This document shows, in pieces, positions 1 to 6,819 of a DNA stretch of 8,442 nucleotides (the stretch's first letter is position 1; each line of letters opens with the position of its first letter). Below the pieces are notes generated by a model that was not told the DNA's origin, ran no database searches, and saw only the letters and a list, made by a program, of their open reading frames with translations. A program made the translations under genes and the position numbers. Location of the stretch: NCBI GenBank assembly GCA_021774995.1, contig JAJFIM010000455.1, positions 1-8,442 on the forward strand. Reading direction: 5' to 3'. The stretch is from Alphaproteobacteria bacterium (lineage in GTDB: Bacteria; Pseudomonadota; Alphaproteobacteria; SMXP01).

Positions 1-1144
1 GGAAGAAAACTTCGGAATCGTCAACCCGCCCGTCTATCACGCTTCGACTGTGCTTTTTCCCACTTTAGACGCCATGAGAAATGTCAAGACGGCGCGCGTC
101 GGCTATGGCCGCTATGGAACGCCGGGCACCGAGGGCTTTGCTGACGCTATGGCGAAGCTGGAGGGCGCTGACAGATGCACGCTCACGCCGAGCGGGCTTG
201 CCGCCATCACCACGGCCATGCTCAGTTTTTTAAAATCCGGCGATCACGTTTTGATGGTGGACACGACATATGAGCCAAGCCGGGCTTTCTGCGATAGCCT
301 GCTTACCGATTTTGGGGTTGAGACCACATATTACGATCCGCTGATCGGGGCCGGCATTGTCGATCTCATGCGCCCCAACACGCGCATCGTCTATACCGAA
401 TCCCCCGGCTCTCTGACTTATGAAGTTCAGGACCTGCCCGCCATATCGAAAGCCGCCAAAGGATTTAAAGACGCGGACCAAGACGTCATCATCATGATCG
501 ATAACACCTGGGCCAGCCCTTATTTCTTTAAACCTTTTGCGCACGGCGCTGACGTCTCTATCCAGGCCGTCACAAAATATGTCGGCGGCCACGCCGACGT
601 GATGATGGGAACCATAACGTGCACGGAAAAATACTGGAGACAACTCCACCGCATGCGTTCAATTCTGGGAGTAAGCGTCGGACCGGATGATGTCTACCTT
701 GCTCAGCGCGGCCTGCGCACGCTCGGCGTGCGGCTGCGTCAGCATGAGAAGAACGCCCTCATCATTGCCAAATGGCTGCAAGACCAGCCCTTGGTCAAAC
801 GCGTCATTTATCCGGCATTGCCTGACGATCCAGGGCATGAAATCTGGAAGAGAGATTTCACCGGCGCGTGCGGCTTGTTTGGAATTGTGCTGGAACAAGG
901 CGCGGACCGGCAAATCTCGGCGCTGCTCGACGACATGAAACTTTTTGGCATGGGATATTCCTGGGGCGGTTATGAAAGCCTGCTGATCCACGTCCCTCTC
1001 AAGACGGGCCGAACGGCAACCAGATGGGAGCCCGGCGGGACTTTTTTCCGAATTCATGTGGGCCTGGAAGACCCCGCCGATATGATTGATGATCTGAGCG
1101 CCGCATTTGATCGTTACCGGGCAGCAAAGGATGACGCCCCGTGA
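1..1144 (+). CDS. metC: Cystathionine beta-lyase, PLP-dependent (5' end missing)
   Basis: Cytoplasmic Cys/Met-metabolism PLP enzyme expected to cleave cystathionine to homocysteine, pyruvate and ammonia in methionine biosynthesis. The frame is open from base 2 to the TGA at 1142-1144, giving 380 visible residues; family members are about 390-400, so only some 10-20 N-terminal residues are missing. The visible start, NPPVYHASTVLFPT, is the characteristic N-terminal motif of this family, so an ATG at 50 is not the real start. Further hallmarks are GYGRYGTPGTE, the PLP-stacking region LTPSGLAAI, the cofactor-binding Asp in IDNTWASPYFF, and AVTKYVGGHADVMMG, whose Lys (codon 575-577, visible residue 192) should be the Schiff-base lysine. 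The C-terminal SWGGYESL and FFRIHVGLED motifs are intact. Cystathionine gamma-synthase, gamma-lyase or O-acetylhomoserine sulfhydrylase are related alternatives, but motif details favour the beta-lyase. The stop overlaps a candidate GTG start for modA. Confidence 0.9.
   Translation, partial: EENFGIVNPPVYHASTVLFPTLDAMRNVKTARVGYGRYGTPGTEGFADAMAKLEGADRCTLTPSGLAAITTAMLSFLKSGDHVLMVDTTYEPSRAFCDSLLTDFGVETTYYDPLIGAGIVDLMRPNTRIVYTESPGSLTYEVQDLPAISKAAKGFKDADQDVIIMIDNTWASPYFFKPFAHGADVSIQAVTKYVGGHADVMMGTITCTEKYWRQLHRMRSILGVSVGPDDVYLAQRGLRTLGVRLRQHEKNALIIAKWLQDQPLVKRVIYPALPDDPGHEIWKRDFTGACGLFGIVLEQGADRQISALLDDMKLFGMGYSWGGYESLLIHVPLKTGRTATRWEPGGTFFRIHVGLEDPADMIDDLSAAFDRYRAAKDDAP
1126..1131 (+). promoter_or_regulatory. 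Candidate Shine-Dalgarno for a GTG start of modA
   Basis: AAAGGA lies inside the end of metC, nine bases before the GTG at 1141, which itself overlaps the metC stop as GTGA. This arrangement is typical of translational coupling. No comparable Shine-Dalgarno precedes the in-frame ATG codons at 1231 and 1261, so this site is the main sequence argument for the upstream GTG start. Confidence 0.45.
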
Positions 1145-2043
1145 ATCACGCGCCGTCAATAACGTCATGGTTTCCCGCTTTCGCGGGAATGACGGGAAAG
1201 CGGGAAACCACAAAACCGCCAACATTCCTCATGGCGGTATTGCTGAACATTCTAACCGCAATGCTGATCATAAACGCCAGCGCCGCCTACGGCGCGCCCA
1301 AGCCAGCGCTCACCCTCTTTGCCGCCGCCAGCATGACCGACGCCATGGACGCGCTGGGCGAAGCATTTGAAGACAGGCACGCATTTAAAATCTCCCCTGT
1401 CTATGCGGCGTCGTCCGCTCTGGCGCGGCAGATTGAATATGGCGCGCCCGCCGACTTTTTCATTTCGGCAAGCGTGGCCTGGATGGATTATCTGGAAGAG
1501 CGCAACCTGATAGAACCCCAGTCGCGTTTTAACTTGGTCAGCAATCAATTGATCCTCGTCACGGCGGGGATTTGCGACCCGGCGCTGGACCTTCATAACA
1601 AGGCGTCAATTCTGTCCGGTTTGAAGGGCAGGCGCCTGTCGCTCGGCGAGCCCAGCAGCGTACCCGCGGGCATATACGCCGCGCAAGCGCTCACCTCTCT
1701 CGGGCTTTATGACGCGCTGGCGCCGCAAATGGTCTTCGCCGAAAATGTCCGCATGGCGTTAACCTGGGTGACGCGCCGCGCCGTCGATTTCGGAATCGTC
1801 TATGCCAGCGACCTGCACGCGGTGACCGGCGTTAATCGCTGCGCCACATTCCCCGAAGCCAGCCATGATCCCATATTGTATCCCATAGCGCATATTAACA
1901 ACGGGAAAAAAGACCCAAACGCCGCAGCAGCGCAGGCTTTTTTAGCATTTTTAACAAGCGCGGAAGCAAGCGAAATTTTTAATAAATTCGGTTTCGACAC
2001 GCCGCCAGAATCGACCGCCCAATCAACCCCCGCCCTTCCCTAA
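1141..2043 (+). CDS. modA: Molybdate ABC transporter, periplasmic substrate-binding protein ModA
   Basis: Periplasmic receptor that binds molybdate (and usually tungstate) and delivers it to ModBC. Family motifs in order, numbered from the GTG at 1141, are: LTLFAAASMTDAMDAL near residues 56-71, where the AAAS turn is an oxyanion-binding segment; YAASSALARQIEYGAPADFFIS, including the second ligand-binding loop; WMDYL; VPAGIYAAQAL; AENVRMALTWV; GIVYASD; and the C-terminal IFNKFGFDTP. The start is uncertain. GTG 1141 has an AAAGGA site nine bases upstream and overlaps the metC stop, and it gives the signal peptide a basic n-region (K20, R21, K25) before the hydrophobic stretch at residues 29-48. 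ATG 1231 gives 270 residues, closer to typical ModA length, but its n-region has no positive charge and no Shine-Dalgarno precedes it. Under the GTG start, the palindromic repeat is translated. Signal cleavage is likely near ASA-AYG (residues 47-52). First gene of modABC. Confidence 0.92.
   Translation: MNHAPSITSWFPAFAGMTGKRETTKPPTFLMAVLLNILTAMLIINASAAYGAPKPALTLFAAASMTDAMDALGEAFEDRHAFKISPVYAASSALARQIEYGAPADFFISASVAWMDYLEERNLIEPQSRFNLVSNQLILVTAGICDPALDLHNKASILSGLKGRRLSLGEPSSVPAGIYAAQALTSLGLYDALAPQMVFAENVRMALTWVTRRAVDFGIVYASDLHAVTGVNRCATFPEASHDPILYPIAHINNGKKDPNAAAAQAFLAFLTSAEASEIFNKFGFDTPPESTAQSTPALP
1168..1210. repeat. Short palindromic (REP-like) repeat with 15-bp perfect arms
   Basis: The arm TGGTTTCCCGCTTTC (1168-1182) is followed by its exact reverse complement GAAAGCGGGAAACCA (1196-1210) across a 13-base spacer. 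Nested inside is a competing hairpin, TTCCCGC (1172-1178) with GCGGGAA (1183-1189) around a TTTC loop, flanked by CGTCA (1163-1167) and TGACG (1190-1194). The two structures cannot form at once. The core, read on the minus strand as CGTCATTCCCGCGAAAGCGGG, matches from memory a widespread class of dispersed small palindromes in proteobacterial intergenic regions whose frames read FPAFAGMT or SRFRGNDG. No T-tract follows the stem on the plus strand, so it is not a classical intrinsic terminator. It could instead block 3' decay of metC mRNA or modulate readthrough into modABC. A single window cannot show copy number. Confidence 0.8.
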
Positions 2044-2056
2044 CGCCGAGCGCCAA

Positions 2057-2755
2057 ATGTTTTTTCTCAATGACATTGAACGGGAAGCTTTGAGCCTTTC
2101 CCTTCGCGTGGCGCTAACCGCTACCGCTTTTGGCTTGCCCTTTGCGATTGGCGCGGCCTGGCTGCTTGCAAAAAAGAGTTTTCCCGGCAAGATAATTTTT
2201 GATGGACTCATTCACTTGCCCATGATCATACCGCCCGTGGTGGTCGGCTATCTTCTTCTGATCGTTTTTGGACGCAATGGCGCCATCGGTCAGTGGCTCT
2301 TTGAGACGCTGAACATTGAATTCGCGTTCAACTGGAAAGGCGCGGCCCTGGCGTCCGGCATAATGGGATTTCCCTTTATGGTGCGCGGCATTCGCCTGTC
2401 CATCGAAGCTATTGATCCGCGCATAGAAACGGCGGCGCGCACGCTGGGCGCGTCTCCACTGCGCGTTTTTTTAACCGTGTCGGCGCCGCTCATGCTGCCC
2501 GGTCTTATAGCCGGAACGTTTTTAGGCTTTGCCCGCGCGCTCGCCGAGTTTGGCGCCACGATCACTTTTGTTGCCGCCATTCCCCACCAGACGCGCACAC
2601 TGCCCGTGGCTATTTACATTGCCCTGCAAAAACCTGGCGGCGAGGACGCCGCGTTTCAACTGGTCTTCCTCTCGGCGGTCCTGGCTATCGCCGCTCTGGC
2701 CGCCTCGGAGCTTTTTGCGCGTTCGGCGCGGCGGAGGATCTATGGAGCCTCTTAA
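2057..2755 (+). CDS. modB: Molybdate ABC transporter permease ModB
   Basis: Inner-membrane channel subunit, expected to act as a homodimer receiving molybdate from ModA and driven by ModC. It has 232 residues, close to E. coli ModB. Hydrophobic segments lie at about 14-37, 48-72, 96-112, 140-160 and 203-222. HLPMIIPPVVVGYLLL (53-68) is characteristic of the ModB/CysT-type permease family. The cytoplasmic EAA loop that docks on the ATPase is EAIDPRIETAARTLGASPL (117-135), with the conserved Gly at 131. LAEFGATITF (162-171) is another strong ModB signature. The ATG at 2057 lies 13 bases after the modA stop with no clear Shine-Dalgarno, which suggests translational coupling. The 3' end overlaps modC by 14 bases. 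Confidence 0.94.
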   Translation: MFFLNDIEREALSLSLRVALTATAFGLPFAIGAAWLLAKKSFPGKIIFDGLIHLPMIIPPVVVGYLLLIVFGRNGAIGQWLFETLNIEFAFNWKGAALASGIMGFPFMVRGIRLSIEAIDPRIETAARTLGASPLRVFLTVSAPLMLPGLIAGTFLGFARALAEFGATITFVAAIPHQTRTLPVAIYIALQKPGGEDAAFQLVFLSAVLAIAALAASELFARSARRRIYGAS

Positions 2756-3896
2756 AGATCAACCAACCCGGGACACGGGCTGCGCGCTTGATGTCGATAT
2801 CGAAAAAACCCTCGGGCAGTTTTCACTTCACGCCGCATTTCAAAGCATCAGCGGATGCACAGCGCTTTTTGGTCCATCAGGATCAGGTAAAACCACTCTG
2901 ATCAATATGCTTGCGGGACTGATAAAACCAGAGCGCGGGAGAATTGATATCAGCGGCGCGTGCGTGTTCGATTACGCAAGGGGCATCAATCTGCCGCCCG
3001 AAAAACGCCGCATCGGTTACGTCTTTCAAGACGCGCGCCTGTTTCCGCATCTCAACGTAAAGCGCAATTTATCATACGGATTGACCCTAATTCCGGAAGA
3101 CGAACGCCTGTTCGATCTTGAGAAAGTCGCTCATCTGCTTGACCTGCACTCTTTAATGCAGCGGCGTCCTCATAAACTCTCGGGCGGCGAACGCCAGCGC
3201 GTCGCCATTGGCCGGGCTTTGCTGTCCAGCCCGCGCCTGTTGCTGATGGACGAACCCCTCGCCAATCTTGACCCGAAGCGGCGTCTGGAGATTCTCCCCT
3301 TTATCGAAAACCTCCGAGATAATTTAAAAATCCCCATCGTCTATGTATCTCACAGCGTCGATGAGGTGATCCGCCTCGCCGACAAGGTCGTTGTACTCGA
3401 CCATGGCCGCGTTTCCGCGCAAGGGGGGATACGGGACGTCCTGAACCGCATCGATATTCAAACCGAATTTGCCGCCGCCTCAACCGATGAAGCGCCCGAC
3501 TTTGGCGCCGTGCTCACCGCCACAGTGGCCGCGCATGAACGTGAGGACGGTTTGACGCGCCTCGCTATCGCGGGCGATAAATTACTCGTGCCGCAAATTG
3601 ACGAAGAGATAGGCAAAACTTTGCGCATCCGCATCCGGGCGCGCGACGTTGCGCTGGCCAAACAAGCTCCAACGGGTTTGAGCGTTCTAAACACCCTGCG
3701 CGCGCGCGTCACCGAACTTGTGAATCAAAGCCGCACGCACATTGACGTTAAACTGGAAACGGAGGGCGGCGCGCAAATCTGGTCCCGCATCACGCTGCGG
3801 TCCGGGCGTGAACTTGACATAAAACCAGGCGCCGAGATCTGGCTCCTGATCAAGACCGTGGCGCTGGAAACCGGTCTTTCGCAGCGCATCCACTGA
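2742..3896 (+). CDS. modC: Molybdate ABC transporter ATP-binding protein ModC
   Basis: Cytoplasmic ATPase powering molybdate import, 384 residues from the ATG at 2742. That start lies three bases after GGAGGA (2733-2738) and overlaps the end of modB by 14 bases. The open frame extends further upstream but only through sequence that is modB. Motifs are: Walker A GPSGSGKT (44-51), Q-loop Gln96 in YVFQDARLFPHL, ABC signature LSGGE (146-150), Walker B LLLMDE (166-171), D-loop ANLD and H-loop His204 in YVSHSVDEV. After the ATPase domain (to about 245) comes an oxyanion-binding C-terminal region: RARDVAL (299-305) and a Mop/TOBE fold from VLNTLRARVTEL (315-326) to WLLIKTVAL (367-375). This parallels the Mop domain of E. 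coli ModC and separates it from sulfate or phosphate ATPases. All catalytic residues are present. It is slightly longer than E. coli ModC (352). Confidence 0.95.
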   Translation: MEPLKDQPTRDTGCALDVDIEKTLGQFSLHAAFQSISGCTALFGPSGSGKTTLINMLAGLIKPERGRIDISGACVFDYARGINLPPEKRRIGYVFQDARLFPHLNVKRNLSYGLTLIPEDERLFDLEKVAHLLDLHSLMQRRPHKLSGGERQRVAIGRALLSSPRLLLMDEPLANLDPKRRLEILPFIENLRDNLKIPIVYVSHSVDEVIRLADKVVVLDHGRVSAQGGIRDVLNRIDIQTEFAAASTDEAPDFGAVLTATVAAHEREDGLTRLAIAGDKLLVPQIDEEIGKTLRIRIRARDVALAKQAPTGLSVLNTLRARVTELVNQSRTHIDVKLETEGGAQIWSRITLRSGRELDIKPGAEIWLLIKTVALETGLSQRIH

Positions 3897-3999
3897 TACA
3901 AAAAGGGCTATGGGGATATTCCGGCCTTGGTGCGCCGAGCCCCTACGCCAAAAAGCAGATTCTCCATCAGGAGGGTGGAATTTGCCGAGAGTCAGATTG

Positions 4000-4029
4000 T
4001 TGCAGTCTTAGTATATTATTACTTATAAA
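4000..4029 (+). promoter_or_regulatory. Candidate sigma70-type promoter for the di-heme protein gene
   Basis: TTGCAG (4000-4005) and TATAAA (4024-4029) are separated by 18 bases, a plausible -35/-10 pair in a locally AT-rich stretch. The start codon at 4136 would leave a 5' leader of roughly 100 bases. The whole gap between modC and this gene (3897-4135) is otherwise without a supportable gene. It holds a weak GC-rich stem near 3926-3939 and no obvious RNA motif that I recognise. A separate promoter here would make the di-heme gene independent of modABC. Assignment is by eye only. Confidence 0.4.
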
Positions 4030-4122
4030 CTTGAATCATTCTAACAAAAGGCATATTCTTCATGATCTGCGCCACTTTTTCGCTCTTGTAGTGAGAGTTA
4101 AATGTATCGACACACTCATTTG

Positions 4123-4127
4123 AGGAG
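4123..4127 (+). promoter_or_regulatory. Shine-Dalgarno of the di-heme protein gene
   Basis: AGGAG (the core of GAGGAGA) lies eight bases before the ATG at 4136. It is the best canonical site on the plus strand of this window and fixes the start codon, which is followed by a clear signal peptide. Confidence 0.75.
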
Positions 4128-4135
4128 ATTCCGTT

Positions 4136-5542
4136 ATGCCGCTTTGCACACCCGCCAAACGTTTTTCCTATAGCCTTCTGACAGCCGCCACGATTGCCCT
4201 CACCGCACCCGCCCTTGCCGCCAACGCCCAGGAACCAAGCAGCTTTGCTCCGGTAGTCATCACGGACGATTTCGCGACAACAAAAAGTCGTATGGAAAAC
4301 GAGAAAGCCGGGATCACCAAGCGCCACCAAGACCTACTGGAAAGCCGCTATGATTTGAGCGACGCCCCTATGAAGAACGAAACGATGTCCGGCGGGAAGC
4401 CCGTGCAGGCTGGCATACGCGTTAAGCTGCCGGATGGCGTGACATCCTGGCAATCATTAGCGATGAAGCCCATTGGTGAAATCCGTGAGAAAGATTTATT
4501 TCCAGGAGGATTTTTTCCGCTGCCTCACCCTAACCATCCCGAAGGAGGGATGCTTTTTCCCCAATTTGAGATTGACGAAATCAACAAACAGGAAAAGCGT
4601 GATCTGACCCGTTTTGACCTTGATTATGATCTCCCCGATCATTTTCTGCCTGATTTTCCGGCGGCGATATATCTGACCACACGACCAGACCTTGGCGACG
4701 TCTCGCAAGGCAATCTTGTTACCATCATGAATTATTACGATCTATTCAATGGTATTTTAAATCCAAAACAACTTGATGGTCTGCGCCTATTGCTCACGCC
4801 CACGCCCCAACAGCAATTTAATCTCACCCATGACCGCCGATCCGCGCTTCCCAGCCGCGGAGTTGCCTGTCTCGATTGCCACGCCAATGGTCACACCAAT
4901 GCAGCGACACATTTGGTTGGCGACATGCGACCTCAGGAATTTCGGCATCGCATCGACACGCCTTCTCTGAGAGGCGTCAATATCCAGCGTCTGTTCGGCT
5001 CGCAACGCGCATTGAAAACTGTCGAAGATTTCACCGAATTTGAGCAGCGCGCCGCTTACTTTGATGGTGATCCCGTCATTGCCGTCAAAAAGGGCGTCAA
5101 CATTCTGGAACGCGGTAGCCAGGTTCACGCCATGGCTGAGTTCCAAGCACTGCTGGCTTTCCCCCCGGCGCCGAAACTTGATGTCTTCGGGAAACTTGAC
5201 CGCAAAATAGCCACTAAGGCGGAATTGCGGGGTGAGGAAGTTTTTAACGGCAAGGGCCGCTGTTCAGCCTGCCACGTCGCCCCATATTACACCGACAATT
5301 TGATGCATGACCTCCAGGTTGAGCGCTTTTTTAAACCGCGCATGATCAATGGGCGCATGGCGTCAGCCGATGGTCCGATAAAAACTTTCCCCTTGCGCGG
5401 CATCAAGGATTCGCCAAGTTATCTCCACGATGGCCGCCTTCTCACTCTGGCCGATACGGTTGAGTTTTTTAACTTGATCCTGCAGCTCGGTCTCACGGAG
5501 GAAGAAAAATCGGATCTGGTGTCCTTCATGCTTGTACTCTAG
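4136..5542 (+). CDS. Secreted di-heme c-type cytochrome, cytochrome c peroxidase/MauG-like
   Basis: Predicted periplasmic di-heme protein of 468 residues. A signal peptide (K8, R9, then a hydrophobic run ending ALAANAQ near 26-32) directs Sec export. Two heme c sites are present: CLDCH (245-249) and CSACH (376-380). Downstream of the second heme are PLRGI (419-423), YLHDGRLLTLADTVEFFN (429-446) and LTEEEKSDLVSFM (453-465), the usual C-terminal signature of bacterial cytochrome c peroxidases and MauG-type enzymes. After the first heme, TPSLRGV and LKTVEDFTEF (293-302) form a matching but degenerate copy, where HDGR is replaced by FGSQR, showing an internal two-domain duplication. Classical peroxidases have about 320-350 residues with the first heme near residue 50-80. 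Here about 210 mature residues precede it, with no recognised domain but several Pro/Phe-rich segments (LFPGGFFPLPHPNHPEGG, 121-138). Role could be peroxide reduction, protein-derived cofactor oxidation as in MauG/MbnH, or electron transfer. Activity cannot be decided from sequence. Own promoter and ribosome binding site likely. Confidence 0.85.
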   Translation: MPLCTPAKRFSYSLLTAATIALTAPALAANAQEPSSFAPVVITDDFATTKSRMENEKAGITKRHQDLLESRYDLSDAPMKNETMSGGKPVQAGIRVKLPDGVTSWQSLAMKPIGEIREKDLFPGGFFPLPHPNHPEGGMLFPQFEIDEINKQEKRDLTRFDLDYDLPDHFLPDFPAAIYLTTRPDLGDVSQGNLVTIMNYYDLFNGILNPKQLDGLRLLLTPTPQQQFNLTHDRRSALPSRGVACLDCHANGHTNAATHLVGDMRPQEFRHRIDTPSLRGVNIQRLFGSQRALKTVEDFTEFEQRAAYFDGDPVIAVKKGVNILERGSQVHAMAEFQALLAFPPAPKLDVFGKLDRKIATKAELRGEEVFNGKGRCSACHVAPYYTDNLMHDLQVERFFKPRMINGRMASADGPIKTFPLRGIKDSPSYLHDGRLLTLADTVEFFNLILQLGLTEEEKSDLVSFMLVL

Positions 5543-5586
5543 GCCGTGGTGAGAATCTGCGCACGCGCCCCAGGCGAAGATGGCGC

Positions 5587-6819
5587 CTACTCCGACCTCA
5601 ACGCTTCGATGGGATCGAGTTGGGCGGCGCGATTGGCGGGGTAGTAGCCGAAAAAGACGCCGATGGCGGCGGCGGAGCCGAACGCCAGAAACGCGGCTTG
5701 TATGGGGAGAAGCGTCGGCCAGCCGGCAAAATTTGCGATGGCGACCGATCCCAGCGCGCCGAGCGCAACGCCGATAACGCCGCCCGCGAGCGAGAGCGTC
5801 AGAGCCTCGATGAGAAATTGCAATTGTATGTCTTTGCGCCGCGCGCCCAGAGCCATGCGCAAGCCGATCTCCCGTGTGCGCTCCGACACCGACACCAGCA
5901 TGATGTTCATAATGCCGATGCCGCCGACGATGAGTGAAACGGAAGCGATAGACGCCAGCAATAGCGACATCGCGCGCGTCGTTTGAACGCTGCTCTCCAT
6001 CATTTGCGTCAAATTGCGAATGCTGAAATCATCGGCGTCCCGGTCGGTCAGGCGGTGACGCGTGCGCAGCAAAGATTTCACATCCCGCTCAACCTGGCTC
6101 ATGCTTTCCAATTGCGCGATCTTCACCGTGATCGAGGCCACGCGGTCGCCGCTCAAGCGGTCGGAACCGATCACGCGTTGCTTGGCGGTGGACAAAGGAA
6201 TAAACACGATGTCGTCCCGGTCCGTGCCAAAGGCGGTTTGGCCCTTTTCGGCGAGCAACCCGATAATACGGAACGGAACGCGGTTGATGCGCAGCACGGC
6301 GTCGATGGGGTCTTGTCCGGGAAAAAGATTATCGGCAATAGTTTGACCGATGACGGCGGTTTTAGTGCCCCCGCGCATATCCGTTTCAGTAAAAAATCGC
6401 CCGCTCACCAGCCGCCAACTGCGCGCCTGAAAGACGCCTGGCGTGGCGCCGGTGACGCGGGCGCGCCAATTGACGTTACCGGCGATAAGCTGGGCGAATT
6501 CCTGCGCGGTCGAGGCGACAACCTCCACATTGTTGATTTCTTCCTCGATAGCGCGTGCGTCCGCCAAGGTGAGAGATTGTTGAGACCCGGCGCCCGCGCT
6601 GGCCCCGCCCATGCGCCGCGACCCGGGAGAAATCGTGATGATGTTCGTCCCCATCCCCTGCATGATGCCTTCAATATTTGACTGAGCGCCCGATCCAATA
6701 GCGATCATGACGACAACAGCGGCAACGCCGATAATAATTCCAAGCATCGTCAGTATGCTGCGCATCAAATTTGCGCGCAATGACTGAAGAGCCGATTGAA
6801 GGGCGTCAAGAGGACTCAA
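5587..6819 (-). CDS. MacB/FtsX-type ABC transporter permease
   Basis: Inner-membrane permease of a tripartite MacAB-like exporter, 410 residues. The start is TTG at 6819, six bases downstream of a perfect TAAGGAGG, and gives the usual MacB-permease N-terminus (SPLDALQSALQSLRANLMRS). Topology by eye: TM1 at 21-42 (LTMLGIIIGVAAVVVMIAIG), a large periplasmic MacB core domain at about 43-285, then TM2 (286-309), the cytoplasmic coupling segment ERTREIGLRMALGARR (313-328), TM3 (334-365) and TM4 (373-393), ending in the family tail PANRAAQLDPIEALRSE. The classic E. coli MacB fuses ATPase and permease; here the ATPase is a separate gene just upstream, overlapping by 14 bases. LolC/E-type lipoprotein transporters share the fold, but the adjacent periplasmic adaptor argues for export of a small molecule, peptide or lipid-like substrate. 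Substrate unknown. Confidence 0.9.
   Translation of the reverse strand: MSPLDALQSALQSLRANLMRSILTMLGIIIGVAAVVVMIAIGSGAQSNIEGIMQGMGTNIITISPGSRRMGGASAGAGSQQSLTLADARAIEEEINNVEVVASTAQEFAQLIAGNVNWRARVTGATPGVFQARSWRLVSGRFFTETDMRGGTKTAVIGQTIADNLFPGQDPIDAVLRINRVPFRIIGLLAEKGQTAFGTDRDDIVFIPLSTAKQRVIGSDRLSGDRVASITVKIAQLESMSQVERDVKSLLRTRHRLTDRDADDFSIRNLTQMMESSVQTTRAMSLLLASIASVSLIVGGIGIMNIMLVSVSERTREIGLRMALGARRKDIQLQFLIEALTLSLAGGVIGVALGALGSVAIANFAGWPTLLPIQAAFLAFGSAAAIGVFFGYYPANRAAQLDPIEALRSE

Noticed and set aside
659..1225. 188-residue open frame on the minus strand opposite the end of metC
   Set aside because: Antisense to a well-supported PLP enzyme, with no family motif. Its N-terminus is just the palindromic repeat translated in another frame.
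2529..2741. Longer N-terminus for ModC from an upstream in-frame start
   Set aside because: The extra 71 codons lie entirely within modB, show no ABC-protein similarity, and GGAGGA directly precedes the ATG at 2742.
3905..3949. Possible terminator after modC (GGGG/CCCC with an inner CTTGG/CCGAG stem)
   Set aside because: The stem is imperfect and no T-run follows on the plus strand. The A-run before it would only serve a minus-strand transcript, and there is no minus-strand gene to end there.
3908..3967. 19-codon minus-strand frame (MENLLFGVGARRTKAGISP) just after modC
   Set aside because: Too short, no ribosome binding site seen and no recognised product. It may be a gene remnant or repeat piece, but nothing here supports that.
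3910..4011. 33-residue plus-strand frame in the modC/di-heme gap
   Set aside because: Poor spacing from an AAGGG run, no motif and no compositional sign of coding.
4031..4047. TTGAATCATTCTAACAA as an FNR/Anr-type operator for the peroxidase-like gene
   Set aside because: The half-sites do not match TTGAT-N4-ATCAA in sequence or spacing.
5565..5586. GCGCC/GGCGC stem between the convergent di-heme and permease genes
   Set aside because: Only five base pairs, with a 12-base loop and no T-run on either strand; insufficient for a terminator call.
5983..6681. 232-residue open frame on the plus strand opposite the MacB-type permease
   Set aside because: It is antisense to a clear FtsX/MacB permease, has no recognisable motif and has the His/Asp/Arg-rich composition of a shadow frame.
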